A DNA stretch of 64,000 bases from a virus (IMGVR_UViG_3300036719_002639:16171-80170), one strand, 5' to 3'. Counted from the first letter of the stretch, positions 17,563-24,207 are shown. Program-made: numbers and translations. The notes: generated from the letters alone by a model not told the origin.

Positions 17563-18685
17563 CAACTGTCGTATAAGTATTATCGAATTTATAATCTCCA
17601 CTGAATACAGCATACACTGTCACAACTGGTGAATATGATGGTTTAGGTTTAAACGATTCTCTTGGCATAAATCCATAACGCATCGCAAGACGTAAATCTT
17701 TATCTGGATATTGTTTTTTAGCAGGAAATCCATAAAGCATCATAATTGGTCGATCTTCTGCCTTTTCTGTCTTTTCTAGAACCTCAAACACACCTTTAAC
17801 GGTATATTTTGGTTCATATGTCTTATTTTTACAATGATCTTTGCAACATTTACAACTACGGAAACGCTGTTCTAAAAACTTATTTTCCCAAATTGCTTGT
17901 AATTGACTATAAGGAATATTACCCTGTACTAAATCGTTAATATTACTTACCCATGAACGCATACTCAAACATGGAACAACATCTCCATTTGAAAGAATAC
18001 CGATAGACTTTACACCTGCACTACACGATCCATTATTCATATCATCTGCAAGAACAACTTTTACCTTCTGATCAATTGCAGTTTGAATTTTATCAAATAA
18101 ATGCTTCAACGCTTCATCATTGTTATAAATGGCATCAGAACTTTCCATATCATTATACATGGTGTACTGAACCTGCCAGTTCATATTATACGTACTAACA
18201 ACAGTTCTAATTTTATCAAAAAGAAATACATTATTGATATTGAAATTAGTAATGACGGTCATTTTATCAACTAATGGTAATCGATTACCAAATGTTGCAA
18301 AGAATTGATCAATTTCCACTTGTTCGTTAAGTGATACACCAACCCAATCATAAGATTCTAATATTTTAATCTTATCATCAAAAATCATCGGGGAAAGTTG
18401 TTTAAAACTCTTAGGATTGAAAAGGATTTTAACCTGTACACCCTTATCTTTCAATACTTTTACCAAACGTTGGTGTGTAGCTAATGGTACTAATAGTGGA
18501 TCACCACCACTAACATCGATAGCCGTAGGTGGAAACTCTGCAATGGCATCAACAATTCGATCAATAGTATTGGTATCAATTTCAGTATCCCATTGGTCTT
18601 TTGATCCACAATATTTACAGCCATTGTTACACTTACCTGTAATTTCGTAAATAATCTCTTCTAATTTAATTGCTGGTTTATTCAT
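17540..18685 (-). CDS. Radical SAM enzyme with C-terminal Cys cluster, 381 aa
   Basis: The [4Fe-4S]/SAM motif is CNNGCKYCG (CxxxCxxC) at about residue 18, followed by the SAM-binding box DVSGGDPLL. A second cluster (SCKCCKDHCKN, about residues 290-300) resembles SPASM or twitch auxiliary-cluster enzymes that modify peptides or proteins. The last 70 residues are unusual, with repeated aromatic-Gly segments (MMLYGFPAKKQYP, VTVYAVFSGDYKF), and could be a fused substrate-like tail. The start overlaps the upstream gene by 4 nt. Substrate unknown; a peptide-modifying or RNA-modifying role is inference. Confidence 0.85.
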   Translation of the reverse strand: MNKPAIKLEEIIYEITGKCNNGCKYCGSKDQWDTEIDTNTIDRIVDAIAEFPPTAIDVSGGDPLLVPLATHQRLVKVLKDKGVQVKILFNPKSFKQLSPMIFDDKIKILESYDWVGVSLNEQVEIDQFFATFGNRLPLVDKMTVITNFNINNVFLFDKIRTVVSTYNMNWQVQYTMYNDMESSDAIYNNDEALKHLFDKIQTAIDQKVKVVLADDMNNGSCSAGVKSIGILSNGDVVPCLSMRSWVSNINDLVQGNIPYSQLQAIWENKFLEQRFRSCKCCKDHCKNKTYEPKYTVKGVFEVLEKTEKAEDRPIMMLYGFPAKKQYPDKDLRLAMRYGFMPRESFKPKPSYSPVVTVYAVFSGDYKFDNTYTTVVDNTEIA

Positions 18686-18933
18686 ACATCTCCATTCGTT
18701 AAGTTTGCATCATCTTCACGTTTATCCAAAAATCTTCTACGATATTCATCACCACAATGAATTGCTGCATATACAGTATCATGTAGATTCGAATAGTTAA
18801 AATCTCTTGTTGTCATGTATTCTTTCATAAGATAAAAGATACAATATTCCAATTCACCTTTAGTGGTAAATGGTGGAAGTTCACTTAAAACTTCATTAAA
18901 TTTAACTCTATCACCTTGTTTAATATAGGGCAT
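18682..18933 (-). CDS. Hypothetical protein, 83 aa
   Basis: A small acidic helical protein in the same operon, one nucleotide from the HAD-like gene and overlapping the radical SAM start. It contains GDEYRRRFLDKREDD near the C-terminus. No family recognised. Confidence 0.6.
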   Translation of the reverse strand: MPYIKQGDRVKFNEVLSELPPFTTKGELEYCIFYLMKEYMTTRDFNYSNLHDTVYAAIHCGDEYRRRFLDKREDDANLTNGDV

Positions 18934-18934
18934 A

Positions 18935-19327
18935 CTAATCCCTCTTCCTTTTATTTTGGATTACATCAACCGCATTCAACTTTAAAAAGTATTCAATACT
19001 TCCGGGACTTTTATCATCAACATAGATATTAGCATAAATTTTACGGTTTGCAAAGATATGTCCATTTTCTTTGAGCATTTTTACCACATATTCAGAGTGT
19101 GATGGAGCATTATCATTAACCGCATCAAATGTTAGCCCATTTTCATTACATCTGTCGATAGCTTCTTGTAATGTTCCTGCCTCACGACAAGTCCATAAGA
19201 TAATTTCTGCACCTTCCGATTTGAATTCTTTTACTTTTTCAAATACAGGAATTACAGGATTACCTAAATTGGGGTAACTATCTGTGAATAATGTACCATC
19301 ATAATCAACTGCTACTATATATTTCAT
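18935..19327 (-). CDS. HAD-superfamily hydrolase, 130 aa
   Basis: A small haloacid dehalogenase-like phosphatase: motif I is AVDYDGTLF (nucleophile Asp and second Asp), motif II is the Thr in ILWTCREA, and the C-terminal acidic motif is IYVDDKSPG. The length fits single-domain capless HAD phosphatases found in phages. It is the first gene of the minus-strand operon leading to the clamp loader, with a host-type promoter placing transcription near the ATG. It could dephosphorylate nucleotides or DNA ends. Confidence 0.82.
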   Translation of the reverse strand: MKYIVAVDYDGTLFTDSYPNLGNPVIPVFEKVKEFKSEGAEIILWTCREAGTLQEAIDRCNENGLTFDAVNDNAPSHSEYVVKMLKENGHIFANRKIYANIYVDDKSPGSIEYFLKLNAVDVIQNKRKRD

Positions 19328-19334
19328 GCTTACT

Positions 19335-19362
19335 ACTATATCAAAATATTAAAAAAATACAA
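19335..19362 (-). promoter_or_regulatory. Host-type promoter next to the HAD gene start
   Basis: -35 TTGTAT (19357-19362), 16-nt spacer, -10 TATAGT (19335-19340), then 7 nt to the ATG at 19327, so little or no 5' leader is expected. Confidence 0.5.
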
Positions 19363-19382
19363 GTAGTATTTGCACTTTTTTA

Positions 19383-19390
19383 CATAAATA
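19383..19390 (+). promoter_or_regulatory. Late promoter (CATAAATA)
   Basis: A CATAAATA box 18 nt before the preferred ATG at 19409; a GGAG ribosome site lies between them. Confidence 0.5.
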
Positions 19391-19408
19391 GTTAAAATGG
19401 AGCATACT

Positions 19409-21379
19409 ATGGACTTTAAAACACTTTACAATGAAATATTAACCGAAGGTAAAACCGAACTAGAGAAAATTAAGGAAGAAATAGCTAAAATTAGTGTAAA
19501 ATATGGTGAAAAAGCTGCTACTGCCTTGGAAAATTTGTTAGAAGTAGTACAGGCTCATTCAACTGCATTAAAAAGCTTCCAAAAAAAGACACCAAAACCA
19601 ACTTTATCTAAAAAAATAGATATAAATAACCCTAAAAATAATAAAGAACGTGAAAAAATTAGTGAGTATAAGACAGCCCTTGTAGCATATAAAGCTGGAT
19701 ACGAAGATTTACAACACACAAAATTAAATGCTTTAGTTCCAATTTTAGATTCGGTTAAAGCAATTAATGTTCCTGAAAAAGATCCGTGTGGATTAGAGTA
19801 TACCCAAGGGAATTCAAAAGTTGGTGATGATACCATAATCATAAACATGGGACCAGCAACCGTATGTGACTCTGCTAAAGCAGGTAAATGTGATTTATAC
19901 TTTTTGGGATTCTGCTATGCTCAAAATAACGAATCTACTCATAAACTCGCTATTGTTAAACGTTTTAGAGAAAAATTACAATGGAAATTCGGAAATCCTA
20001 CCACTATAGCTACACAAATTTCAGATGTAATTTTAAAATTAAGAAAACGTGGTGATAAGATTAAATATGTACGTTTTAATGAGTCTGGTGATTTCGCAAC
20101 ACCTAATGATGCAACACCTAATGATGTCTCTAAATTTGAACAGGTTGTAGAAGAAACAAATAAATTATTAGGGAGTGATCCTGTTATATTCTACACCTAT
20201 ACACATAGAAGTGATTTATTCGAAACATATAAACCAAAATCTAAAGAACTTATTATTCAAGGATCAGGTAAATTTGGTGAAACTGGTAAAGAAAAACCAT
20301 TTTTTGTTCATAATTGTTTCATGGGTATTGATTATGGTATCGTTGTTAATTTATTAGAGAATGGTAAATTAAATGATTCAGACGAATTAAAAACTGCACT
20401 AGGTTTACCGCTTGATAAACCTATTAAAAATGTTGTTTATTGTCCCGGTAATTGTTTTGGATGTCTATTATGCAAAACTAAAAAGGAAGGTGTTGATAAT
20501 GGCAGGTTAATTTTAGTTATGAATCATGGTATGGGTGCGGAATTAACTAATGCTGTAAAAGATGTTACAAAACAACTTAGAGATTTATTCAAACAAAATG
20601 CCAATCAGATTTTAAAATTAAATGCTAGTAATATTCCAGACGCTTTAAAAAAGGCTATTTTCTCCACTCAATATTTTCATGAGAATAGTGTCGTAGAAAA
20701 ACTTCTTCTTTATACAATGCCTCGTTATAATAATAAAACTAAAGTAACTAAACCACCACTAGTTGATATTGATAGTATATATCCCTTCATTATGGATATG
20801 CGTGAGTCTTTTAAGAAAGAAGTAAAGGCAAATCCTAAATCACAAATTCTTAAAGCAACTAGAAGATTTTTAGACCTTCAAACTGGTAAAGCTAGTGACG
20901 AAGCTCTATTACAATTTATTGATAAAACTCGACAGAAAATTAAAAGGGGTGAAGTTATTACTGATGTACCAGAAACAAGTGGTCCCACGGATGTTCCAAC
21001 GGTTGCAGTGAATAGTAGTTATAAATTAAATGGTAATTTATTAACCGAAGGTAAAAAATTCGATATATCAAAAGTTTCATCAGTTAATTTGGCTAATATG
21101 GCTTTAGATGGTAGTCTTGCTAAATTTAATGGATTCAAAACTGAAAATGATTTATATCCAGACGGAAATCCTGATAAAGAAGTAGAAGAAACACCTCAAC
21201 CTGCACCTGTTCAAGCTCCTACAGCTACCGCAATGCCTACTACTCCTGCTACACCTGCACCAACGGCTCCAACAGCCCCTACAACAGGTGAAGTTGTAGC
21301 AGACAGTCTACGTGTTCAAAAGAATATGCGTAAGATTCTAGGAGAAAAGAAGTGTATTATTTTGAAGAACCGTCTTTAA
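19409..21379 (+). CDS. Cys-rich late protein with capsid-targeting-like N-terminus, 656 aa
   Basis: The start at 19409 is preferred over 19397 because GGAG lies 8 nt before it. The N-terminus MDFKTLYNEILTEG resembles T4 capsid-targeting leaders and ends in LTE-G, like a gp21 protease site; a second LLTE-G occurs near residue 555. The central domain (about residues 130-370) holds many Cys (DPCG, CDSAKAGKCDL, GFCYAQN, CPGNCFGCLLCK) and YVRFNESGDF, a pattern I associate with the phage gp88-type Cys-rich family of unknown activity (low certainty). The C-terminus is a Pro/Ala/Thr-rich linker. Probably a virion-internal protein made late. Confidence 0.75.
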   Translation: MDFKTLYNEILTEGKTELEKIKEEIAKISVKYGEKAATALENLLEVVQAHSTALKSFQKKTPKPTLSKKIDINNPKNNKEREKISEYKTALVAYKAGYEDLQHTKLNALVPILDSVKAINVPEKDPCGLEYTQGNSKVGDDTIIINMGPATVCDSAKAGKCDLYFLGFCYAQNNESTHKLAIVKRFREKLQWKFGNPTTIATQISDVILKLRKRGDKIKYVRFNESGDFATPNDATPNDVSKFEQVVEETNKLLGSDPVIFYTYTHRSDLFETYKPKSKELIIQGSGKFGETGKEKPFFVHNCFMGIDYGIVVNLLENGKLNDSDELKTALGLPLDKPIKNVVYCPGNCFGCLLCKTKKEGVDNGRLILVMNHGMGAELTNAVKDVTKQLRDLFKQNANQILKLNASNIPDALKKAIFSTQYFHENSVVEKLLLYTMPRYNNKTKVTKPPLVDIDSIYPFIMDMRESFKKEVKANPKSQILKATRRFLDLQTGKASDEALLQFIDKTRQKIKRGEVITDVPETSGPTDVPTVAVNSSYKLNGNLLTEGKKFDISKVSSVNLANMALDGSLAKFNGFKTENDLYPDGNPDKEVEETPQPAPVQAPTATAMPTTPATPAPTAPTAPTTGEVVADSLRVQKNMRKILGEKKCIILKNRL

Positions 21380-21576
21380 AACAGATTTCCACCAAAAATA
21401 TCATTAAAAATACTACTATCAACCTTTGGTTCGGGTTTTCTGGCTTCTAAACCCTTATCAAAGGCTAATTTTAAAGCCTTCTTAAAGCCTTTCTTAGTCA
21501 TTGTAATGGTTTCAGAATCGTTTCTGAGATTCACGTTCTTATTTTCTATAATAATCCATAATGTTTCAAAGTTCAT
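21376..21576 (-). CDS. Small hypothetical protein, 66 aa
   Basis: A short basic/acidic protein (TKKGFKKALKLAFDKGLEAR in the middle) overlapping the convergent plus-strand gene by 4 nt. It is preceded by a near-consensus host-type promoter with 6 nt between -10 and ATG. No family recognised. Confidence 0.6.
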   Translation of the reverse strand: MNFETLWIIIENKNVNLRNDSETITMTKKGFKKALKLAFDKGLEARKPEPKVDSSIFNDIFGGNLF

Positions 21577-21582
21577 GTGAAT

Positions 21583-21610
21583 AATATATCACTATTTTTG
21601 GAAAAGTCAA
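21583..21610 (-). promoter_or_regulatory. Host-type promoter with transcription start predicted at the ATG
   Basis: -35 TTGACT (21605-21610), 16-nt spacer, -10 TATATT (21583-21588), then 6 nt and ATG at 21576. It lies just downstream of the tRNA cluster terminator. Confidence 0.6.
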
Positions 21611-21611
21611 C

Positions 21612-21640
21612 AAAAAACCCCAAACCTTTCGGAATGGGGT
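21612..21640 (-). terminator. Rho-independent terminator of tRNA cluster 1
   Basis: Minus strand hairpin CCCCATTCC / GGTTTGGGG followed by TTTTTTG, about 29 nt beyond the last tRNA (Gly-GCC). Confidence 0.8.
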
Positions 21641-21668
21641 AAAACGACGAATATAGATTGTTTCTAAA

Positions 21669-21742
21669 TGGTGCGGTATGGGAAATTCGAATTCCCAACA
21701 AAACATTGGCAATGTCTTATGTTACCATTACACTAATACCGC
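21669..21742 (-). tRNA. tRNA-Gly(GCC)
   Basis: Acceptor GCGGTAT, anticodon loop TTGCCAA, T loop TTCGAAT, encoded CCA. Its 5' 26 nt overlap the 3' end of the homing endonuclease gene, whose stop codon lies in the D loop. Confidence 0.9.
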
Positions 21743-22628
21743 ATAAAAGTTTCTTTATCTGTTCAAAATATTTTAAACCATACTGTTCATTAAAATTACC
21801 ATCTTTAGATACATCAATGGTTATTAATTGTATATTGTTTTTAAGACATAATTCAGATTTAATTTTGTCTTTTTTTATATTATTAATTAATCGCTTCTCA
21901 CCATATATTGGTTTATAATGGATGATGCCGTTAAATTCAATTCCTAATTTATAATCAGGAAAATATAAATCTAGTTCATATGGATTTATTATTTTTCTAC
22001 TATTAAAAAGACATTTGGGTTTTAATGTTGTTAATATTTTATCTTTCAAATATTTCTCTAATTTAGATGTTGACGCATGTTTTATATGATGTTGTAAATT
22101 ATATTTATTTCTGCATGTCATATTACAAAATTGATTTGTTGTTTCCTTTTTGTAAGATTTACGTGTAAATTCTTTATTACAATAAGTACAAATTAGTTGT
22201 TTTTCGTATACTTTAGTTCGATATTTAGTTCGATATTTACTTGCACACGATTTACTACAACATATTGCATCCTTTTCTCCACTATGAAATGATATTTTAC
22301 ATTGTGGACATATTTTATTTGGTAGTTTATTTGCATTAAATTTACCAGAACACGTATGATTACAAAAATGATTATTAGATTTAATAAAATCTTTATAAAT
22401 TAATATTATATCGCAGCCACATTGTTTACATTTAGTGGATATACGATTTTGTTTAAACTTTGCTCTACATGTATTTGAGCAACAGTCTAATTTTCTCCCA
22501 CCAGACAAACAAGATAACACTTCATTTTTTGGTTTATAATAAATGTTATTACATTGTTTACATTTAAGTGGTATAGGATCACGACTCTTATAATTTTTTA
22601 ATTCTTCTATTGTTATTTGTATGTTCAT
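21717..22628 (-). CDS. Vsr-like (EDxHD-type) homing endonuclease with zinc-finger array, 303 aa
   Basis: The N-terminal 180 residues hold a run of CxxC pairs (CKQC, CCSNTC, CKQCGC, CNHTC, CPQC, CCSKSC, CTYC, CNMTC), i.e. several consecutive zinc fingers for DNA recognition. The C-terminal domain has YELDLYFPDYKLGIEFNG then HYK, the pattern of Vsr-like homing enzymes related to I-Bth0305I. The gene is inserted between tRNA-Gly(TCC) and tRNA-Gly(GCC); its last codons (CGISVMVT) are read from the 5' part of tRNA-Gly(GCC). A late promoter box precedes the ATG by 5 nt. Confidence 0.85.
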   Translation of the reverse strand: MNIQITIEELKNYKSRDPIPLKCKQCNNIYYKPKNEVLSCLSGGRKLDCCSNTCRAKFKQNRISTKCKQCGCDIILIYKDFIKSNNHFCNHTCSGKFNANKLPNKICPQCKISFHSGEKDAICCSKSCASKYRTKYRTKVYEKQLICTYCNKEFTRKSYKKETTNQFCNMTCRNKYNLQHHIKHASTSKLEKYLKDKILTTLKPKCLFNSRKIINPYELDLYFPDYKLGIEFNGIIHYKPIYGEKRLINNIKKDKIKSELCLKNNIQLITIDVSKDGNFNEQYGLKYFEQIKKLLCGISVMVT

Positions 22629-22632
22629 ATAA

Positions 22633-22640
22633 CTATTTAG
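22633..22640 (-). promoter_or_regulatory. Late promoter abutting the homing endonuclease start
   Basis: The minus strand reads ACTAAATA then GTTAT then ATG, lying between two tRNA-Gly genes. Confidence 0.55.
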
Positions 22641-22645
22641 TGAAA

Positions 22646-22724
22646 TGGAGCATCAGGCGGGTAACTCTCCCGCTTATATTATCCACATTGGAAGTGTGGT
22701 GCCTCAATTTTAGGCTACTGATGC
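22646..22724 (-). tRNA. tRNA-Gly(TCC), non-canonical loops
   Basis: Acceptor GCATCAG, anticodon arm CCACA-CTTCCAA-TGTGG, CCA encoded. The T loop is AGAGTTA instead of TTCRANY and the D loop lacks GG, so the usual elbow contacts are missing. Confidence 0.7.
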
Positions 22725-22730
22725 ATGAAT

Positions 22731-22807
22731 TGGAGCAGTAAGTCAGACTTCCACTGACTAAATGTGAGGTTGCAACTCACCGCTTCGTGTGTTTTAGCTT
22801 TTACTGC
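22731..22807 (-). tRNA. tRNA-Cys(GCA), non-canonical loops
   Basis: Acceptor GCAGTAA/TTACTGC, anticodon arm GTGAG-TTGCAAC-CTCAC, CCA encoded. The T loop is TGGAAGT and the D loop lacks GG. Confidence 0.75.
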
Positions 22808-22814
22808 ATAAATA

Positions 22815-22889
22815 TGGCGAGTCAAATCGGCTATGCTCCGATATCAAAAGCGCAATAAGCTTCCGTTTTAATGTTTAAACTATTGACTC
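22815..22889 (-). tRNA. tRNA-like cloverleaf, apparent anticodon ATT (Asn)
   Basis: A full cloverleaf: acceptor GAGTCAA/TTGACTC, D stem GTTT/AAAC, anticodon arm GAAGC-TTATTGC-GCTTT, T arm ATCGG-AGCATAG-CCGAT, CCA. A34 is unusual and both D and T loops lack consensus bases, so it may be a tRNA-derived RNA rather than a translator. Confidence 0.55.
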
Positions 22890-22895
22890 ATAAAA

Positions 22896-22981
22896 TGGCG
22901 GGGATGACGGGACTTAAACCCGCATTGCTTTTCAGCGTCACCGTGACAGGGTGATATGTCTATCAATTCCACCACATCCCC
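22896..22981 (-). tRNA. tRNA-Asp(GTC) with class II variable arm
   Basis: Acceptor GGGGATG/CATCCCC with G73, anticodon arm TCACC-CTGTCAC-GGTGA (GTC, C38; both known Asp identity elements). The variable arm GCTGAAAAGC is long and the D arm is tRNA-Leu-like. It is the only Asp tRNA in the window. Confidence 0.8.
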
Positions 22982-22987
22982 AAAAAA

Positions 22988-23063
22988 TGGTACTCGATCA
23001 CAGAATCGAACTGTGATTTTCTGCATGTAAAACAGAAGTACTAGGCCGTTGTACGAATCGAGC
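22988..23063 (-). tRNA. tRNA-Val(TAC)
   Basis: Acceptor GCTCGAT, anticodon arm TCTGT-TTTACAT-GCAGA, T loop TTCGATT, CCA encoded. Confidence 0.88.
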
Positions 23064-23096
23064 ATTAAATGGTCGAGAAAAGACTCCGCTTTAAGA

Positions 23097-23113
23097 GGAT
23101 TTCACTATTGTTC
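23097..23113 (-). repeat. 17-nt motif copy 1 (GAACAAYAGTGAAATCC)
   Basis: Minus strand GAACAATAGTGAAATCC, directly 3' of a strong hairpin. Related copies are at 23209-23225 and 24222-24238. Confidence 0.6.
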
Positions 23114-23151
23114 TGTTGGTTCTCCCTTCACTCACGGTGATGGAGCCAACA
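23114..23151 (-). ncRNA. Strong hairpin, candidate small RNA
   Basis: Minus strand TGTTGGCTCC pairs with GGGAG-AA-CCAACA, and inside TCAC pairs with GTGA around loop CGTGA, giving about 14 pairs in 38 nt. Confidence 0.5.
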
Positions 23152-23208
23152 TCTATCTCTCTTCTTAGTCTACCTGCACCTGAACTGGTGCTGTTCCTTT
23201 AGCCAACT

Positions 23209-23225
23209 GGATTTCACTGTTGTTC
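23209..23225 (-). repeat. 17-nt motif copy 2
   Basis: Minus strand GAACAACAGTGAAATCC, one base different from copy 1. It follows a GGCTCCA segment that copy 1 also has upstream. Confidence 0.6.
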
Positions 23226-23328
23226 TCTACGTGGAGCCATATATCCCGCTATAGTCGGGGTATGGACATGTATATGATCTATCAGTTGTGTTAACTATTT
23301 TCATGCAATTCTCTAGGGTTTAATCATT

Positions 23329-23565
23329 ATGGAGAACTGCACTAAAATACGTTCAAAGCTAATTAAACTATCTCTCGAAATTGGTAACGGATCAAATAAT
23401 GGTCGTAAATTTCAGGCTTGTTATGATCGTGGTATAGCACTTTGTATTATTGATTCATCTAAACAAAAGTATGTAAAGGAATCTAATAGTATCAAATTTC
23501 TTGATATCATAACTAACATAATAAACGAAAGTAGCGGGTCAATGAGTCGAACATTGAATGTATAG
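23329..23565 (+). CDS. Possible small protein, 78 aa, antisense in tRNA cluster
   Basis: The open frame starts at ATG 23329 with only a weak TAGGG upstream. The product has KIRSKLIKLSLEIGNGSNNG and a basic C-terminus, with no recognised family. Its last codons run antisense over a degenerate tRNA-Met-like gene. Codon composition looks gene-like, but the reading frame could be chance. Confidence 0.35.
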   Translation: MENCTKIRSKLIKLSLEIGNGSNNGRKFQACYDRGIALCIIDSSKQKYVKESNSIKFLDIITNIINESSGSMSRTLNV

Positions 23566-23604
23566 GTTATGAGCCTCACCAGAAAACCCTTTCTAGCTAC
23601 CCGC
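23534..23604 (-). tRNA. tRNA-Met(CAT)-like, no encoded CCA
   Basis: T arm CAATG-TTCGACT-CATTG and D arm with GG are intact, and the anticodon loop CTCATAA gives CAT. The acceptor pairs over only 6 bp (GCGGGT/ACCCGC), the outer anticodon stem is mismatched and CCA is absent. It may be an initiator-like tRNA or a decaying copy. Confidence 0.55.
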
Positions 23605-23616
23605 AAATTCTAAAAT

Positions 23617-23691
23617 TGGTGCCGATAGAGGGAATCGAACCCACGCAAATCTGCTTATGAAACAGACACTCAGCCATTGAGTGATATCGGC
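23617..23691 (-). tRNA. tRNA-Met(CAT)
   Basis: Acceptor GCCGATA/TATCGGC, anticodon arm TCTGT-TTCATAA-GCAGA, T loop TTCGATT, CCA encoded. The CAT anticodon could alternatively be Ile2 if modified. Confidence 0.85.
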
Positions 23692-23787
23692 GTAAAATAA
23701 TACCAAGTGTCCTGAACCTCTAGACGACTGATGAACTTTCATTCACCAAGATGGATTCGAACCATCGTTTCTCAGTTGATTAAACGC
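23692..23787 (-). ncRNA. Circularly permuted tRNA-like RNA (candidate YrlA-type Y RNA)
   Basis: On the minus strand the order is: T arm GATGG-TTCGAAT-CCATC (23750-23766), a closed acceptor-like hairpin TTGGTGAA-TGAAAG-TTCATCAG with 8 pairs (23728-23749), then a tRNA-Glu-like D arm CGTCTAGAGGTTCAGGAC (23710-23727). The flanks can pair with each other (TTGG/TCAA, TTA/TAA with a 2-nt bulge), where a tRNA would have its anticodon arm. This T-acceptor-D order with fused acceptor ends and a flanking stem is how I recall bacterial YrlA Y RNAs mimicking tRNA. A permuted tRNA-Glu gene is the alternative, but no anticodon is evident. Confidence 0.65.
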
Positions 23788-23856
23788 AAGTGGTCTACTA
23801 TTAACCTACAATAGTTTGATCTATCGTTGGAAGTTGCATCCAAACTACTTGCTAAA

Positions 23857-23930
23857 TGGTGGGAACAGAGAATTTCGAAATCTCATTGCTAGGGTTTCAC
23901 TCTAGAGTACTGCCTTTGTACGACATTCCC
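23857..23930 (-). tRNA. tRNA-Phe(GAA)
   Basis: Acceptor GGGAATG, anticodon loop GTGAAAC, T loop TTCGAAA, CCA encoded. The closing pair of the anticodon stem is A-C mismatched. Confidence 0.82.
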
Positions 23931-24131
23931 AAAAATCTATAGGTATCGTGTCCTAAAACGCTTACATTTACATGACTTTAAGTGTCATAATCAACTATCG
24001 CTGAAAATCTTCGAAATTCCGCTATAGTTGATTTGGAAATTGGTGTAGTCTCTCCTTACTGCCACTATTGACATGATCAGTGTACGGCTGGATGTCATTT
24101 CGGGTTAGTTACCGTATCCATTTCTGGAAAT
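23931..24131 (-). other. Structured interval between tRNA-Phe and tRNA-Ala
   Basis: 200 nt without a normal tRNA. On minus it holds a 10-bp hairpin AATCAACTAT/ATAGTTGATT (23989-24033) enclosing a T-loop-like AATTTCGAAGATT, then ATGAC-ACTTAAA-GTCAT. It ends in AGGACACGATACC, similar to the 3' side of the permuted tRNA-like RNA. An isolated ACACCA suggests a decayed tRNA end. No gene seen. Confidence 0.4.
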
Positions 24132-24207
24132 TGGTGGAGCAGATGGGAGTTGAACCCACATTATGCCACATTGCAGGTGTGGTGCATGGCCTTTATGCTA
24201 CTGCCCC
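24132..24207 (-). tRNA. tRNA-Ala(TGC)
   Basis: Acceptor GGGGCAG (with the G3-U70 wobble of Ala), anticodon arm CCACA-CCTGCAA-TGTGG, T loop TTCAACT, CCA encoded. Confidence 0.9.

Larger units (their letters stand above)
23064..23533 (-). other. Structured non-tRNA interval in cluster 1 (470 nt)
   Basis: The half next to tRNA-Val (23064-23280) is rich in hairpins on the minus strand: TGTTGGCTCC with GGGAG..CCAACA (23114-23151), GCACC/GGTGC, and CCCG/CGGG with loop ACTATAG. It also has two copies of a 17-nt motif shared with a third interval. The other half holds a small plus-strand open frame. No standard tRNA fits. Confidence 0.5.

Noticed and set aside
23064-23280. 4.5S (SRP) RNA or tmRNA
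   Set aside because: A 14-nt resemblance to the start of E. coli 4.5S RNA (CTGTTGGTTCTCCC on plus) is part of a local hairpin. The conserved SRP loop and any tmRNA tag or tRNA-like ends are absent.
23064-24131. Group I introns splitting tRNA genes
   Set aside because: I looked for tRNA halves flanking P/Q/R/S core elements in the long gaps. The tRNAs on either side are complete and no convincing core pairing was found.
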